Both the position numbers and the translations under genes were made by a program. The notes under the pieces were generated by a model. That model saw only the letters and a program-made list of their open reading frames with translations. It made no database searches and was not told where the DNA came from. This document shows, in pieces, positions 30,467-40,134 of a DNA stretch of 64,000 nt. Location: assembly GCF_023016265.1 (NCBI RefSeq), contig NZ_CP095412.1, positions 1,054,001 through 1,118,000 on the forward strand. The letters are read 5' to 3'. Origin of the DNA: Blastococcus sp. PRF04-17. GTDB taxonomy: Bacteria; Actinomycetota; Actinomycetes; Mycobacteriales; Geodermatophilaceae. How positions within the stretch are numbered: position 1 is the stretch's first letter; every line of letters begins with the position of its first letter.

Positions 30467-32513
30467 CCGGCCACCGTGCTCATCGGGTCACGGCCCTCCG
30501 CCGTCGGGTCGCTGTTGGCGCGGGAGGCGATCCACGCGGCGACCTGCTCGACGGCGTCGTCCACCGGGATGCCGTTGTTCTGCGACCCGTCGCGGTAGCG
30601 GAAGGACACCGCGCCGGCCTCGGCGTCGGTGGCGCCGGCGATGAGCACGAAGGGCACCTTCTGCTTGCTCGCCGTCCGGATCTTCTTCTGCATGCGGTCG
30701 TCGGAGTCGTCGATCTCCACCCGGATGCCCTTCGCCCGCAGCCTCAGCGCGACGTCACGCAGGTAGGGCACCTGCTCGTCGGTCACCGGGATGCCGACGA
30801 CCTGCACCGGCGCCAGCCAGGCCGGGAAGGCGCCGGCGTAGTGCTCGGTGAGCACTCCGAAGAACCGCTCGATCGAGCCGAACTTCGCCGAGTGGATCAT
30901 CACCGGCTGGGCCCGGCCGCCGTCGGCCGAGGTGTACTCCAGCCCGAAGCGCGCGGGCTGGTTGAAGTCGTACTGGATGGTCGACATCTGCCACGTGCGA
31001 CCGATCGCGTCGCGCGCCTGCACCGAGATCTTCGGGCCGTAGAAGGCCGCGCCTCCTGGGTCCGGGACGAGCTCGAGGCCGGTCTCCTTCGCGGCGTCCT
31101 CGAGCACGCGGGTGGCGACCTCCCACTCCTCCGCCGACCCGATGAACTTGGCCGCCTTCTCGGGGTCGTCGCCGCGGGTGGACAACTCGAGGTAGTAGTC
31201 GTCGAGCCCGAAGTCCTTGAGCAGCCCGAGCACGAAGGCGAGCAGGTGCCGGATCTCTCCCGGCGCCTGCTCCGGGGTGACGTAGCTGTGCGAGTCGTCC
31301 TGCGTGAGCCCGCGGACGCGGGTCAGCCCGTGGACGACGCCGGACTTCTCGTAGCGGTACACCGAGCCGAACTCGAAGAACCGCAGCGGCAGCTCGCGGT
31401 AGGACCGCCCGCGCGACCGGAAGATCAGGTTGTGCATCGGGCAGTTCATGGCCTTGAGGTAGTACTTCGAGTTCTCCAGGTCCATGGCCGGGAACATGGT
31501 GTCCTCGTAGTACGGCAGGTGCCCGGAGGTCTCGAACAGGCCGCCCTTGCTGATGTGCGGCGAGCCGACGTAGTCGAAGCCCTCCTCGATGTGCCGCCGG
31601 CGGACGTAGTCCTCCATCTCCCGCTTGACGACGCCCCCTTGGGGTGGAACACCGCCAGGCCGGAGCCGATCTCGTCGGGGAAGCTGAACAGGTCCAGCTC
31701 GGCGCCCAGGCGGCGGTGGTCGCGCCGCTCCGCCTCGGCGAGGTGCTCGAGGTAGGCCTTGTGCGCCTCCTTGCTCTCCCAGGCGGTGCCGTAGATGCGC
31801 TGCAGCTGCGGGTTCTTCTCGCTGCCGCGCCAGTACGCCGCCGCGGACCGGGTGAGGCTGAACGCCGGGATGTTGTTCGTGCGCGGCAGGTGCGGACCGC
31901 GGCACAGGTCGGTCCAGACCCGCTCACCGGTGCGCGGGTCGAGGTTGTCGTACATGGTCAGCTGGGCGCCGCCGACCTCCACGTCTGCGCCCTCGGCCGC
32001 TTCACCGGCACCGCCCTTGAGCCCGATCAGCTCGAGCTTGTACGGCTCGTGCGCCAGTTCGGCCTGCGCGTCGGCGTCGCTGATCTCGCGGCGGGCGAAG
32101 TTCTGCCCGGCGCGCACGATCTCGGTCATCTTCTTCTCGAGCGCCTGCAGGTCCTCCGGGGTGAAGGGCCGGTCGGGGTCGAAGTCGTAGTAGAAGCCGT
32201 TCTCGACAGGGGGCCCGATCCCCAGCTTGGTGCCGGGGAACAGCTCCTGCACGGCCTGCGCCAGCACGTGCGCGGTCGAGTGGCGGATCACCGCACGGCC
32301 CTCGGCGCTGGTGGCGGGGACGGGCTCGACCTCGGCGTCGGTGCCGGGCGTCCAGGCGAGGTCCTTGAGCTCGCCGCTCGCCACCTCGCGGACGACGACC
32401 GCGCCGTCGGCCCCCTTGAGCGGCACTCCGGCGTCCTTGAGCGCCTGCATCGCCGTGGTCCCGGCCGGCACCTGGATCGGCGGCACGGCGGTGGGCGAGG
32501 GCGCGGTGGACAC
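30463..32513 (-). CDS. thrS: Threonyl-tRNA synthetase, interrupted by a one-base frameshift
   Basis: Class II synthetase with an N-terminal TGS domain ([17 protein letters not shown]), editing domain ([25 protein letters not shown]), catalytic core ([39 protein letters not shown]) and anticodon-binding domain ([16 protein letters not shown]). The frame switches at [13 protein letters not shown], where the plus strand has five C at 31634-31638 and six are needed. Corrected length is 683 residues. Being essential, the gene is probably intact in the cell. The start is GTG. Confidence 0.93.
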
Positions 32514-32573
32514 GAAGAACTCCCTGGGGCGGATCGACTGCTCGGGCGTCCGAGCCTAGTGCGCCACCTCCGC

Positions 32574-33692
32574 TCAGCCCGGGACTATCGCCAGCCCCGC
32601 CGCCACCGCACCGCGTGAGTCCAGGACCGCGGCCACCCGCTGGAAGGTCTCCGCGTCGGCCGGCTGGACGGTGACGGCGTCCGCGCCCAGCACGATCTGC
32701 AGCGGCACCGCTTCCGCCCGGCTCACCGCGAACCGGCCGTCGGCGCCGCGGGTGAAGGTGAACCGGGCCATCACCGAGTCCTCGGTCGCGTAGCCGCGGG
32801 TGGCGTGCTCGGCGATGTGGTTGCCGAGGCCGAAGGCGACCCACTCCCCCGCGACCTGCTCGAAGGGCTGCACCACGTGCGCGTGGTGGCCGAGCACGAG
32901 GTCGACGTCGGGCGAGGCCAGCAGCGCCTCGACAGCCGTGACCTGGGCATCGGTCGGGTCGTGCTGGTACTCCAGGCAGCAGTGCAGGCTCGCGACGACC
33001 ACCTCCGCGCCGCCCGCCCGTGCCCGCGCGGCAGCCGCGAGCACCGGCGTCACGTCGGGGGCGTCGATGACGTCGACCGACCACTCCCGGCCGACCGGCA
33101 GCGGCACGCCGTTGAGGCTGAACGTGCTCGCGACGTGCCCGACCCGCACGCCGGCGACGTCGACGATGCGGGGTTCGAGGCTCGCGGCCTCGGTGCGGTA
33201 GGTGCCGGTGTGCGCGATGCCGGCGGCGTCCAGGACGTCGAGGGTGCGGACCAGGCCGTCGAAACCGTCGTCCAGGGAGTGGTTGGAGGCCGTCGAGCAG
33301 AGGTCGTAGCCCGCGCCGGCGAGGGCGTCGACGATCTCCGGCTGGACGGCGAAGCTCGGGTAGCCGCGGTACGGGCCGCCCGGGGGCGCGACCGGCGTCT
33401 CCAGGTGGCAGATCGCGAGGTCGGCGGCGCCGATCAGCGGCGCCACCGGGGCGAGGACGGCGGAGAAGTCGTATCCGCCGTCCGGCGTCCGCGCGCCGGT
33501 CGTGAGCGCGCGGTCCTGGTGGACGAGCACGTCACCGGTGGCGACCAGCGTGAAGCTCTCGGGTGGCGGCGGCGCGGTGGTGGTCGCGGGTGCGGCGGCC
33601 GAGGACGGCGCCGGCTCGCCGGGCGCCGCGGGGTCGCTCCCGCAGCCGGCGAGGGCCAGCGCGGCGACCGCGGTGACGAATCCCCTGCGCAC
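32574..33692 (-). CDS. CapA-family lipoprotein (PGA-cap metallophosphatase fold)
   Basis: A 372-residue exported lipoprotein. The signal peptide ends in the lipobox LAGC (Cys17), followed by a Pro/Ala/Thr linker. The CapA-type calcineurin-like fold shows VATGDVLVHQ, DLAICHLETP, STASNHSLDDGFDG, SLHCCLEYQHDPT and LGHHAHVVQP. CapA proteins take part in poly-gamma-glutamate capsule export or related wall modification. The partner capB/capC genes are absent here, so a capsule role is not shown. Stop lies 60 bases from the thrS start. Confidence 0.88.
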   Translation of the reverse strand: MRRGFVTAVAALALAGCGSDPAAPGEPAPSSAAAPATTTAPPPPESFTLVATGDVLVHQDRALTTGARTPDGGYDFSAVLAPVAPLIGAADLAICHLETPVAPPGGPYRGYPSFAVQPEIVDALAGAGYDLCSTASNHSLDDGFDGLVRTLDVLDAAGIAHTGTYRTEAASLEPRIVDVAGVRVGHVASTFSLNGVPLPVGREWSVDVIDAPDVTPVLAAAARARAGGAEVVVASLHCCLEYQHDPTDAQVTAVEALLASPDVDLVLGHHAHVVQPFEQVAGEWVAFGLGNHIAEHATRGYATEDSVMARFTFTRGADGRFAVSRAEAVPLQIVLGADAVTVQPADAETFQRVAAVLDSRGAVAAGLAIVPG

Positions 33693-33701
33693 GGCCGCAG
33701 G

Positions 33702-34241
33702 CTAGAGCAGCACCGGGTCGCCGACGCGCACCTCACCGGGTGTGCGCACGTCGGCGTAGACGCCCAGGCAGTGCTTGGGCGTGCGGGTGATCCGGAGCAC
33801 CGCGTCGCCGATCCGGACGACCTCCCCGACCCAGGCCCGCTCGTCCTCCTCGTCCAGCGCCAGCACGACGTTGGCCCGCGGATCGTCGGGTGAGCAGCCC
33901 TCCGGCACGTCGCCGGCGGCCGCCCGGTCGATCGCCCGCCGGGAGACCAGGTGCACCGGCGCCACCTCGCCGGGTGCGGCCTCGGTGACCGAGAGACGGA
34001 CCGCCCGGCCGAGGGCACCGGTCAGCGCTGCGGCGTCGGCATCGGGGTCGCCGGTGGCGACGACGTCCCGCACCGCCGGGTGCTGCTTCGCCCGCAACAC
34101 GGCGCCGTCGCCGCCGACCGGCGTCCAGGCGCGGTCACCGGCCAGGCCGGTGGCGCCGATCCCGACCGCAGGCACCGCCCGCCCGGCCAGGGACCGCACC
34201 GGGTAGATCCAGAGCTGCTCGACCCGCCCGACGACCCGCAC
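33702..34241 (-). CDS. MOSC domain-containing protein
   Basis: A 179-residue protein. It has an N-terminal MOSC beta-barrel strand (VEQLWIYPVRSLAGRAV) and the C-terminal MOSC domain with the conserved cysteine in TPKHCLGVYADV, the site thought to bind sulfur or molybdenum cofactor sulfide. Families of this shape include mARC-like and YiiM-like proteins that reduce N-hydroxylated compounds, but the substrate here is unknown. It lies ten bases from CapA on the same strand. Confidence 0.87.
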   Translation of the reverse strand: MRVVGRVEQLWIYPVRSLAGRAVPAVGIGATGLAGDRAWTPVGGDGAVLRAKQHPAVRDVVATGDPDADAAALTGALGRAVRLSVTEAAPGEVAPVHLVSRRAIDRAAAGDVPEGCSPDDPRANVVLALDEEDERAWVGEVVRIGDAVLRITRTPKHCLGVYADVRTPGEVRVGDPVLL

Positions 34242-34250
34242 GCAGCGACG

Positions 34251-34652
34251 TTAGGCCACGCGGGGCCCGCCCTGCCGACCCAGGCGTCGCAGCTGGCCGT
34301 CGAGGTAGGGCCGCGCCCGGCGGAGCCCGCCCTCGCTGCCGATGACCTCGGCGAGCCGGGTCAGGGACCTCCGCAGACGGGCCTCGTCGGGCTGCCAGCC
34401 CCGGCGCCGGCACTCCTGGAGCCACTCGACCGGCGTGCGGTGGCCCCGCTCGGCGTTGCACCGGCGGCAGGCCGCGACCTCGTTCTCCAGCCGGGACGGG
34501 CCGCCCTTGACCCGCGGCACCACGTGCTCGGTCGTCGGCATCACCAGCGACGCGAAGGAGCGGCCGCACCAGATGCAGGTGCCGCCGTCCCGCTGCAGGA
34601 TCTCGGCGAGGCGCGCGGCGCGGCCGGGCAACGGACGGGACATCGAGTCCAT
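34251..34652 (-). CDS. HNH endonuclease domain protein
   Basis: A 133-residue protein with an HNH nuclease core. It has the first zinc pair CIWCGR, the catalytic EHVVPR, then LENEVAACRRCNAERG with the second zinc pair and the Asn. A helical C-terminus follows. The exact start is uncertain: ATG 34652 or ATG 34643 (MSRPLPGRAARL), and an upstream ATG at 34691 is also in frame. Proteins like this act in phage packaging, restriction or repair; nothing here decides. It is divergent from the LRR-Roc-COR-TIR gene. Confidence 0.85.
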   Translation of the reverse strand: MDSMSRPLPGRAARLAEILQRDGGTCIWCGRSFASLVMPTTEHVVPRVKGGPSRLENEVAACRRCNAERGHRTPVEWLQECRRRGWQPDEARLRRSLTRLAEVIGSEGGLRRARPYLDGQLRRLGRQGGPRVA

Positions 34653-34730
34653 AGTGCCCGAAACGGCAAGACACCGGCGGACGATGCCCAACCGCTCCAG
34701 CGAGCCGAACGGAACCAGTAATCTCCATAA

Positions 34731-37700
34731 ATGGCCCGGGGCAAGCGGCGACAGAACTCCTCACCGCCCGCGCCCATGGGCTCGGATGCCTGGGATCGGA
34801 TCGCAATCGACGAAGTGGCGTCAGGCCGGACGACGACTCTCGACCTCCGGGACCTGGAAACGCCCAGTCACCGGATCACCGAGCTGCCGTCTGAGGTCAG
34901 GGGTCTGCGCAATCTCACCGAGCTGAGGCTGGGAGACACTCGGCTCACCGGCCTGCCCGACTGGTTGTGCGAACTCCCGCGACTCGAACTCGTCGACGCG
35001 AGAAGCGTGAGGTTGACAACCCTCCCCGCTCTGCCACGGGCGCGATGGGCGCTGAATGCCGAAACGGTGCGCACATGCGCCGACCACATCGACCCCCGTG
35101 CCATCTTCTCGGTCCGCGTCGATCCGAAGACCTCGGACACCGCGCTGCGACACCTAGTCCGGCTCACGCAGGAACGAGCGATGACGCTCAGCATCCTGAC
35201 AGTGGGTGGGACTATCACTCTTGCCAACCGGGACCGGACGGCAGCGCAATGGACCGATCTGGAGCGGCTTGAGACGCACCTCGACGCCCTCCTGCGCGGC
35301 CAGCCCGATCTTGATCACGTGCTCATCTGGGGATGCCCCCTCGGTCGGGTGCCGCAAGGCTTGGCCGCGTTGCGGAAATTGCACGTCCTGGCCTTGATCG
35401 CCGTCTACCCGGATCACCTACCGGACTGGCTGTTCTCGTTCCCCGAGCTGAGAACCCTCGGCCTGTCACACAACAACCTGAAGGACCTCCCCACAGCCAT
35501 TGCCAAGGCGCGGACGCTCGACTCGCTCGATTTGAGCAACAACCCCTTCAGGCGAGTGCCAGAGGGCGTGTGGGACCTCTCGAACCTCAGGACCCTGTCG
35601 CTGGACGACTGCCCGATCAGTGAGGTCCCGGCGGCCATCCTGCGTCTGGAGAAGCTGGAAGACCTTTCTTTGGGTTCACCCTTCGAGCGTCAGGCAACGC
35701 CGCCGAAAGGCCTTGTCCGGCCACCACCGGAGATCGCGATCCACGGCGTGGAGGCGATCAAGAACTACTGGCGTCAGCAGCAGGCCGTCGGAGTCGACTA
35801 CCTCGCCGAGGCGAAGTTGCTGATCGTCGGCGAGCCCGGTGCCGGCAAGACCACGCTGGCGAAGAAGCTGCTCGACCCCGGCTACGTCCTCGACTCCGGC
35901 GAGCAGTCGACCGAGGGGATCGACGTCTCCACGTGGGAGTTCCCGAGCGCCATCCGCGTCCAGTCGGACGGCAGCGAGGACCTGCTCCGCTGCACCTTCC
36001 GTGCCAACATCTGGGACTTCGGTGGGCAGGAGATCTACCACGCCACGCACCAGTTCTTCCTCACCCGTCGGTCGGTGTACGTCCTGGTCACGGACGAGCG
36101 CAGGGAGGACACCGATTTCGAGTACTGGCTCGAGGTCGTGAACCTGCTCAGCGACGGCAGCCCCGTGCTGATCGTGCAGAACCAGAAGCAGGGCCGTCAC
36201 CAAGGAATCGACTTCAGCGATCTCCGGCGGCGGTACCCCAACCTCCGGCCGCCGCTGACGCTGAACTTGGCAGACAGGCGGAGTCTCAAGCCGGCCGTCC
36301 AGCGGATCCGCGCCGAGCTCGAACAGCTGCCCCACATCGGCACCCCCTGCCGAAGACGTGGCGTGACGTCCGGGTGGCGCTCGAGTCCGACTCCCGCGAC
36401 CACGTGAGCGCCGAGGAGTTCTTCCGGATCTGCGAGGCGCACGGGTTCGATCGCCGGCAGGACATGCTGCAGCTCGGCGGATACCTCCACGACCTGGGGA
36501 TCTGCCTCTTCTTCCAGGACGACGAGCTGCTGTCGCGCACCGTGGTCCTCAAGCCGGAATGGGGAACGGGTGCGGTCTACCGCGCTCTCGATGATCCGAA
36601 GATCATCCGCAACCTGGGTGTCTTCGGCCCCGCCGACCTCAAGCGGATCTGGCACGAGCCTGCGTACGCATCGATGCGAGCCGAGCTGTTGCAGCTCATG
36701 GTGCGGTTCGGCCTCTGCTACCGGGTTCCGGGCTCGGAGACCTTCGTGGCGCCCCAGCTTCTGTCCCCGACTAGGCCGTCATACGCGTGGGACGACGCGG
36801 ACAACCTCCTGCTCCGGTACGAGTACGACGTCATGCCGAAGGGAATCGTCCGCCGGCTGATCGTCGCGCTGCACGACCTGATAGAGCCCGGCGACAACGT
36901 CTGGCGCACCGGAGTCCTCCTCCGACACGACCTGACGCAGGCCGAGATCATCGAGGACTACCGGCGCCGGCGCCTGACGATCCGGTTGCGCGGCGGCGAT
37001 CCGCGGATCTTGCTCGCCATGATCGACCGCGAACTGGCTGCCGTTCACCGGTCCTACCCGGCGATTCGATTCGAGAAGTACCGCCCCTGCGACTGCGATC
37101 GATGCGCCGTCGCAGTTGAGCCGACCATGTTCACCATCGGTGAGCTCATGGACTTCGTCGTAGACGGCTCCGGCATCCAGTGCAGGCGCAGCCGAACGCT
37201 CCGGGACGCCGCTGCCTTGCTCCACGGCCTCTACAAGGACCCGGTACAGAGCTCCGGCTCAGCCGCGAGCGGCAGGACCGCACCCGCCGCCCAGCCGGAG
37301 ATATTCGTCTCCTACAAGTGGGGCGGAGACGCCGACGCGCTCGTCGACGAGATCCAGCAGCGCATGTCCGAGCGGGGGTGCACATCACCCGCGACCGCGA
37401 CGAGGTGGACTACCGCAATTCGATCGAGCAGTTCATGCGGCGGCTCGGAGCCGGCAAGTGCGTCGTCGTCGTGCTGGACCAGGCGTACCTGCGCTCGCGG
37501 AACTGCATGTACGAACTGAGCCGAATCGCGGAGGATCCGAGCTTTGCCACGCGGGTCTTCCCGGTCGTCATGCCCGACGCGGGCATCTTCGATCCGCTGG
37601 AACTGGTCAGGCACGTCAAGCACTGGGAGACCAGGCAGAAGGAGCTGGACGAGGCCATGCGGACCGTCGGCCAGGAGAACCTCCAGGGCATCCGGGAGGA

Positions 37701-37869
37701 CCTGGACCTGTACGAGACCATCCGCAACACCATCGCCGGGATCCTGAACGTTTTGCGGGAGATGAACACGCTGACCGTGGCTGCGCATCAGGCCGACGGG
37801 TTCGAGCGGCTCTACCGCTCGCTGGAGAAGGCCCTGGACCTTGGGCGGTCACCTACGGCCGATCATTGA
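34731..37869 (+). CDS. LRR-Roc-COR-TIR protein, with two one-base frameshifts
   Basis: A large signalling protein of about 1046 residues after correction. Residues 25-330 hold leucine-rich repeats (LGLSHNNLKDLPTAIAKA, LDLSNNPFRRVPEGV). The Roc GTPase follows with P-loop GEPGAGKTT (367-375), switch STEGIDVSTW, DFGGQE (429-434) and NQKQ (484-487). Then comes COR, with a CDCDRC cysteine cluster near its end, and a C-terminal TIR domain from about 856 (EIFVSYKWGG) with the likely NADase Glu929 (SRNCMYEL). The frame breaks at C5 36343-36347 and G5 37374-37378; adding one base at each restores one continuous protein. GC is clearly lower than in the neighbours, suggesting transfer. No partner effector gene is adjacent. 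Confidence 0.87.
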
Positions 37870-37881
37870 GGCCACGACGGA

Positions 37882-37925
37882 CGAAAGGCCAGGCCGCCCA
37901 TCTATGGGTGGACCTGGCCCTTCGT
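37882..37925. terminator. Hairpin between the LRR gene and tRNA-Val
   Basis: An imperfect inverted repeat pairs GAAAGGCCAGG...GCCCAT with ATGGGT...CCTGGCCCTTC. It lies 13 bases after the LRR-Roc-COR-TIR stop and just downstream of the minus-strand tRNA-Val, so it could end transcription from both sides. Confidence 0.65.
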
Positions 37926-37930
37926 TTCGG

Positions 37931-38002
37931 TGGGCGATACTGGGTTCGAACCAGTGACCTCTTCGGTGTGAACGAAGCGCTCTACCACTGAGCCAATCGC
38001 CC
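37931..38002 (-). tRNA. tRNA-Val (CAC)
   Basis: A 72-base cloverleaf with acceptor GGGCGAT, a TTCACAC anticodon loop giving anticodon CAC, and T-loop GGTTCGAACC. CCA is not encoded. Its 3' end faces the LRR-Roc-COR-TIR gene. Confidence 0.95.
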
Positions 38003-38026
38003 GGCCCTTGAGATTGTGCCAGAGCC

Positions 38027-38512
38027 TCAGCGCCAGAGGGGGACCCACCCCGGCACCCACTCGGGCACCCCGACGAAGTGCAGGGTCACCACGAGCACGC
38101 CGTAGACGAACGCCGCTGTCGCGAGGGCGATGACCACGCGGATCCACACGGCGCAGGTGTTGACCCAGTCGGTCCAGCGCTTGACGTGCTTCTTGGTGAA
38201 CTCCAGCAGCCGCTCGGCCCAGGTGAACTCCGAGGCGAGCACGAACAGGCCGGCGATGACCGTCAGCCAGCCGGGCCCGGGCAGCGGGATGGTGACCAGG
38301 CCGACCGCGACGACGAGCCCGCCGAACACGCCGACGCAGATCCGGTAGGTGTGGTTGACGCTGCGCCGGGCGGCCAGACGACGACGCCACCTCGTGTCCG
38401 CGACCCGCTCGCGGAGGCTGCGGATCTCGTCGGCGTCGTACCGTGCCCGGCGCTCGTCGGAGGTCTCCCGGTGGGTCGCCTGCGGCGGGGAAGAAGTGTT
38501 CTGTCCGCTCAG
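38027..38512 (-). CDS. TIGR02611-type membrane protein
   Basis: A 161-residue protein with an Arg-rich N-terminus and three hydrophobic helices. The conserved block LPGPGWLTVIAGLFVLASEF followed by WAERLL marks the TIGR02611 family (function unknown, actinobacterial). No ATG, GTG or TTG is present in frame before the conserved part. The best start is CTG 38512, whose CTGA overlaps the anti-sigma stop codon exactly as ATGA does elsewhere in this window. It is the third gene of the sigma/anti-sigma operon. Confidence 0.75.
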   Translation of the reverse strand: MSGQNTSSPPQATHRETSDERRARYDADEIRSLRERVADTRWRRRLAARRSVNHTYRICVGVFGGLVVAVGLVTIPLPGPGWLTVIAGLFVLASEFTWAERLLEFTKKHVKRWTDWVNTCAVWIRVVIALATAAFVYGVLVVTLHFVGVPEWVPGWVPLWR

Positions 38513-39327
38513 CTGGTCACCTGCCCGGTCGCCACCACGTCCGTCGGTTCCGACGGAGCCTCCCGACCGGGCTCGAGACTGATGCCGTAGACGGGATACT
38601 CGTCGAGGCCGGTCAGGCCGGAGCCTACGGTTTTCAGCTCCATCTGTGACCCATCGACGTCGAAGACACCGAGCGCGGTCGCCTCTTCGCCCTCGAGACC
38701 CCAGACCACGTAGGTCGTCTCGCTGCTGTCGTTGGCCTCCAGTTGCTGCGTCACCACGGTGACCTCGCCCTCCCGGGCGACCACCGTGGCGACCTGCCGG
38801 CCGTCCGCGGTCAGCGGCGCCACGGTGGCCCGGCCCTGCCGCAGCAGGTTCTCCACGACGGCGCCCTGCGCGGCGACGGTGGACCGCAGCTCCTCCCGCT
38901 CGGAGTTCAGTCCGACCGCCCACGACCCCAGGCCGACGATCGTGGCCACGGCCGCGGCCACCAGCGCCGCCGGCAGCATCCGACGCCACCGGGGCAGCGG
39001 GGCGGCGGCGGGGGCGGACGGCTGGGACGCGGGTGCCGCTGCCGGCGGTCGGGTCGGCTCCGGGACAGCGGGCAGTTGCGGGGTGTGCTCGACGGCCGTC
39101 CGCAGTCGGGACCTGACCTGCTCCGAGGGCTCGGCGCGCGGCAGGTCGGCGGCCAAGGCCGCCATGACCTCGGTGGTCTCGGCGACGGTGGCGGTGCACC
39201 TGTCGCAGGTGGGCAGGTGGACCGCGAACGCAGCCTCGTCCTCCGGCTCCAGGGCGTGCAGCGCCCAGCCGACGGCCAGCTCGTCGAACGGCTCGTGGTC
39301 GTCGGACGCGGGCGGGCGGGGGGTCAT
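38509..39327 (-). CDS. Anti-sigma factor (RskA-like, zinc-binding N-terminus)
   Basis: A 272-residue membrane protein. The cytoplasmic N-terminus carries a zinc-type HLPTCDRC motif (H-x3-C-x2-C) within helices that bind the sigma factor. A Pro/Ala linker, one membrane helix (about 125-145, ALVAAAVATIVGLGSWAVG) and an extracytoplasmic RskA domain (TTYVVWGLEGEEATALGVF) follow. It should hold the adjacent ECF sigma factor inactive until a surface signal triggers its proteolysis. ATG overlaps the sigma stop (ATGA). Confidence 0.9.
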   Translation of the reverse strand: MTPRPPASDDHEPFDELAVGWALHALEPEDEAAFAVHLPTCDRCTATVAETTEVMAALAADLPRAEPSEQVRSRLRTAVEHTPQLPAVPEPTRPPAAAPASQPSAPAAAPLPRWRRMLPAALVAAAVATIVGLGSWAVGLNSEREELRSTVAAQGAVVENLLRQGRATVAPLTADGRQVATVVAREGEVTVVTQQLEANDSSETTYVVWGLEGEEATALGVFDVDGSQMELKTVGSGLTGLDEYPVYGISLEPGREAPSEPTDVVATGQVTS

Positions 39328-39974
39328 CGCCGTCCCTCCTCGGCGGTGGCGCCGTCGAGGGCACCGAGCGCCCCGTCCTGGACGCCGGTCCCGCCCAGCT
39401 CCTGCCGGAGCCGGCGCATGCCCGAGAGCATTCGCGTCTTGACGGTCCCCAGCGGCGCCCCCGTCAGGGCCGCGACCTCCCGCTGGGTGTAACCGCCGTA
39501 GTAGGCCAGGGTCAGCGCCTCCCGCTGGGCGTCGGAGAGCACACCCATCGCCGCCCGCACCTGCTGGGCGACCACCCGGGACCACGCGTCGTCCTCGACG
39601 TCCCGCGCGGCCGTGGGAGTGCTGCGCGCCAGGTCGTCCTCGGCCAGCGCCTGCCGCCGCCGCTGCGACTCCTCCCGGCGGACGGCATCGACCGCCTTGT
39701 GGTGCACCACCGCCAGGATCCACGAGGCGACGCTGCCGCGGCCCCTGTCGAACGCGGCCGGGTCGCGCCAGACGCTGAGGAAGGCCTCCTGCAGCACGTC
39801 CTCGGCGAGCGCGTCGTCGGCGAGGATCCGGCGGGCCAGGGCGAAGGCCGGGCGCCGGAACCGGTCGTAGAGGTCGTCGAGGCCGGAGCGGTCCCCCGCC
39901 CGGATGCGACGGATCACATCGGCGTCCCGTTCGGCGTCCTCGGGACGCCGCGCGGGAGTGGTCACGGCTCCCAT
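39324..39974 (-). CDS. ECF-family RNA polymerase sigma factor (SigK-like)
   Basis: A 216-residue sigma factor with region 2 (LYDRFRRPAFALARRIL, EDVLQEAFLSVWRDP) and region 4 (SDAQREALTLAYYGGYTQ, then GTVKTRMLSGMRRLRQ). Gene order with an RskA-like anti-sigma resembles the SigK-RskA pair of mycobacteria (ECF19 type), but its regulon is unknown. ATG 39974 is used; a GTG two codons upstream, five bases after AAAGG, is an equally good start. Confidence 0.9.
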   Translation of the reverse strand: MGAVTTPARRPEDAERDADVIRRIRAGDRSGLDDLYDRFRRPAFALARRILADDALAEDVLQEAFLSVWRDPAAFDRGRGSVASWILAVVHHKAVDAVRREESQRRRQALAEDDLARSTPTAARDVEDDAWSRVVAQQVRAAMGVLSDAQREALTLAYYGGYTQREVAALTGAPLGTVKTRMLSGMRRLRQELGGTGVQDGALGALDGATAEEGRR

Positions 39975-40094
39975 GGTCACACGCACCTTTCGCAACAACC
40001 CGTTCGTGCGGTTCACCGACGCCCTTGGCGGGCATGGACAGGGGGACGACAACACGCCCACGTGACGGGTGTGACGGATGTGAAGGAAGTTGCG

Positions 40095-40133
40095 ATGCCA
40101 CGTCACTTCGAGACGCGACGGTCGTTGACCTGA
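40095..40133 (+). CDS. Short upstream ORF before the SsgA-like gene
   Basis: A 12-codon frame (MPRHFETRRSLT) with a good ribosome site (AAGGAAG seven bases before ATG) ends one base before the ATG of the SsgA-like gene, which has no clear ribosome site of its own. The arrangement suggests translation of the SsgA-like protein is coupled to this leader. It is too short to judge by homology. Confidence 0.4.
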   Translation: MPRHFETRRSLT

Positions 40134-40134
40134 C

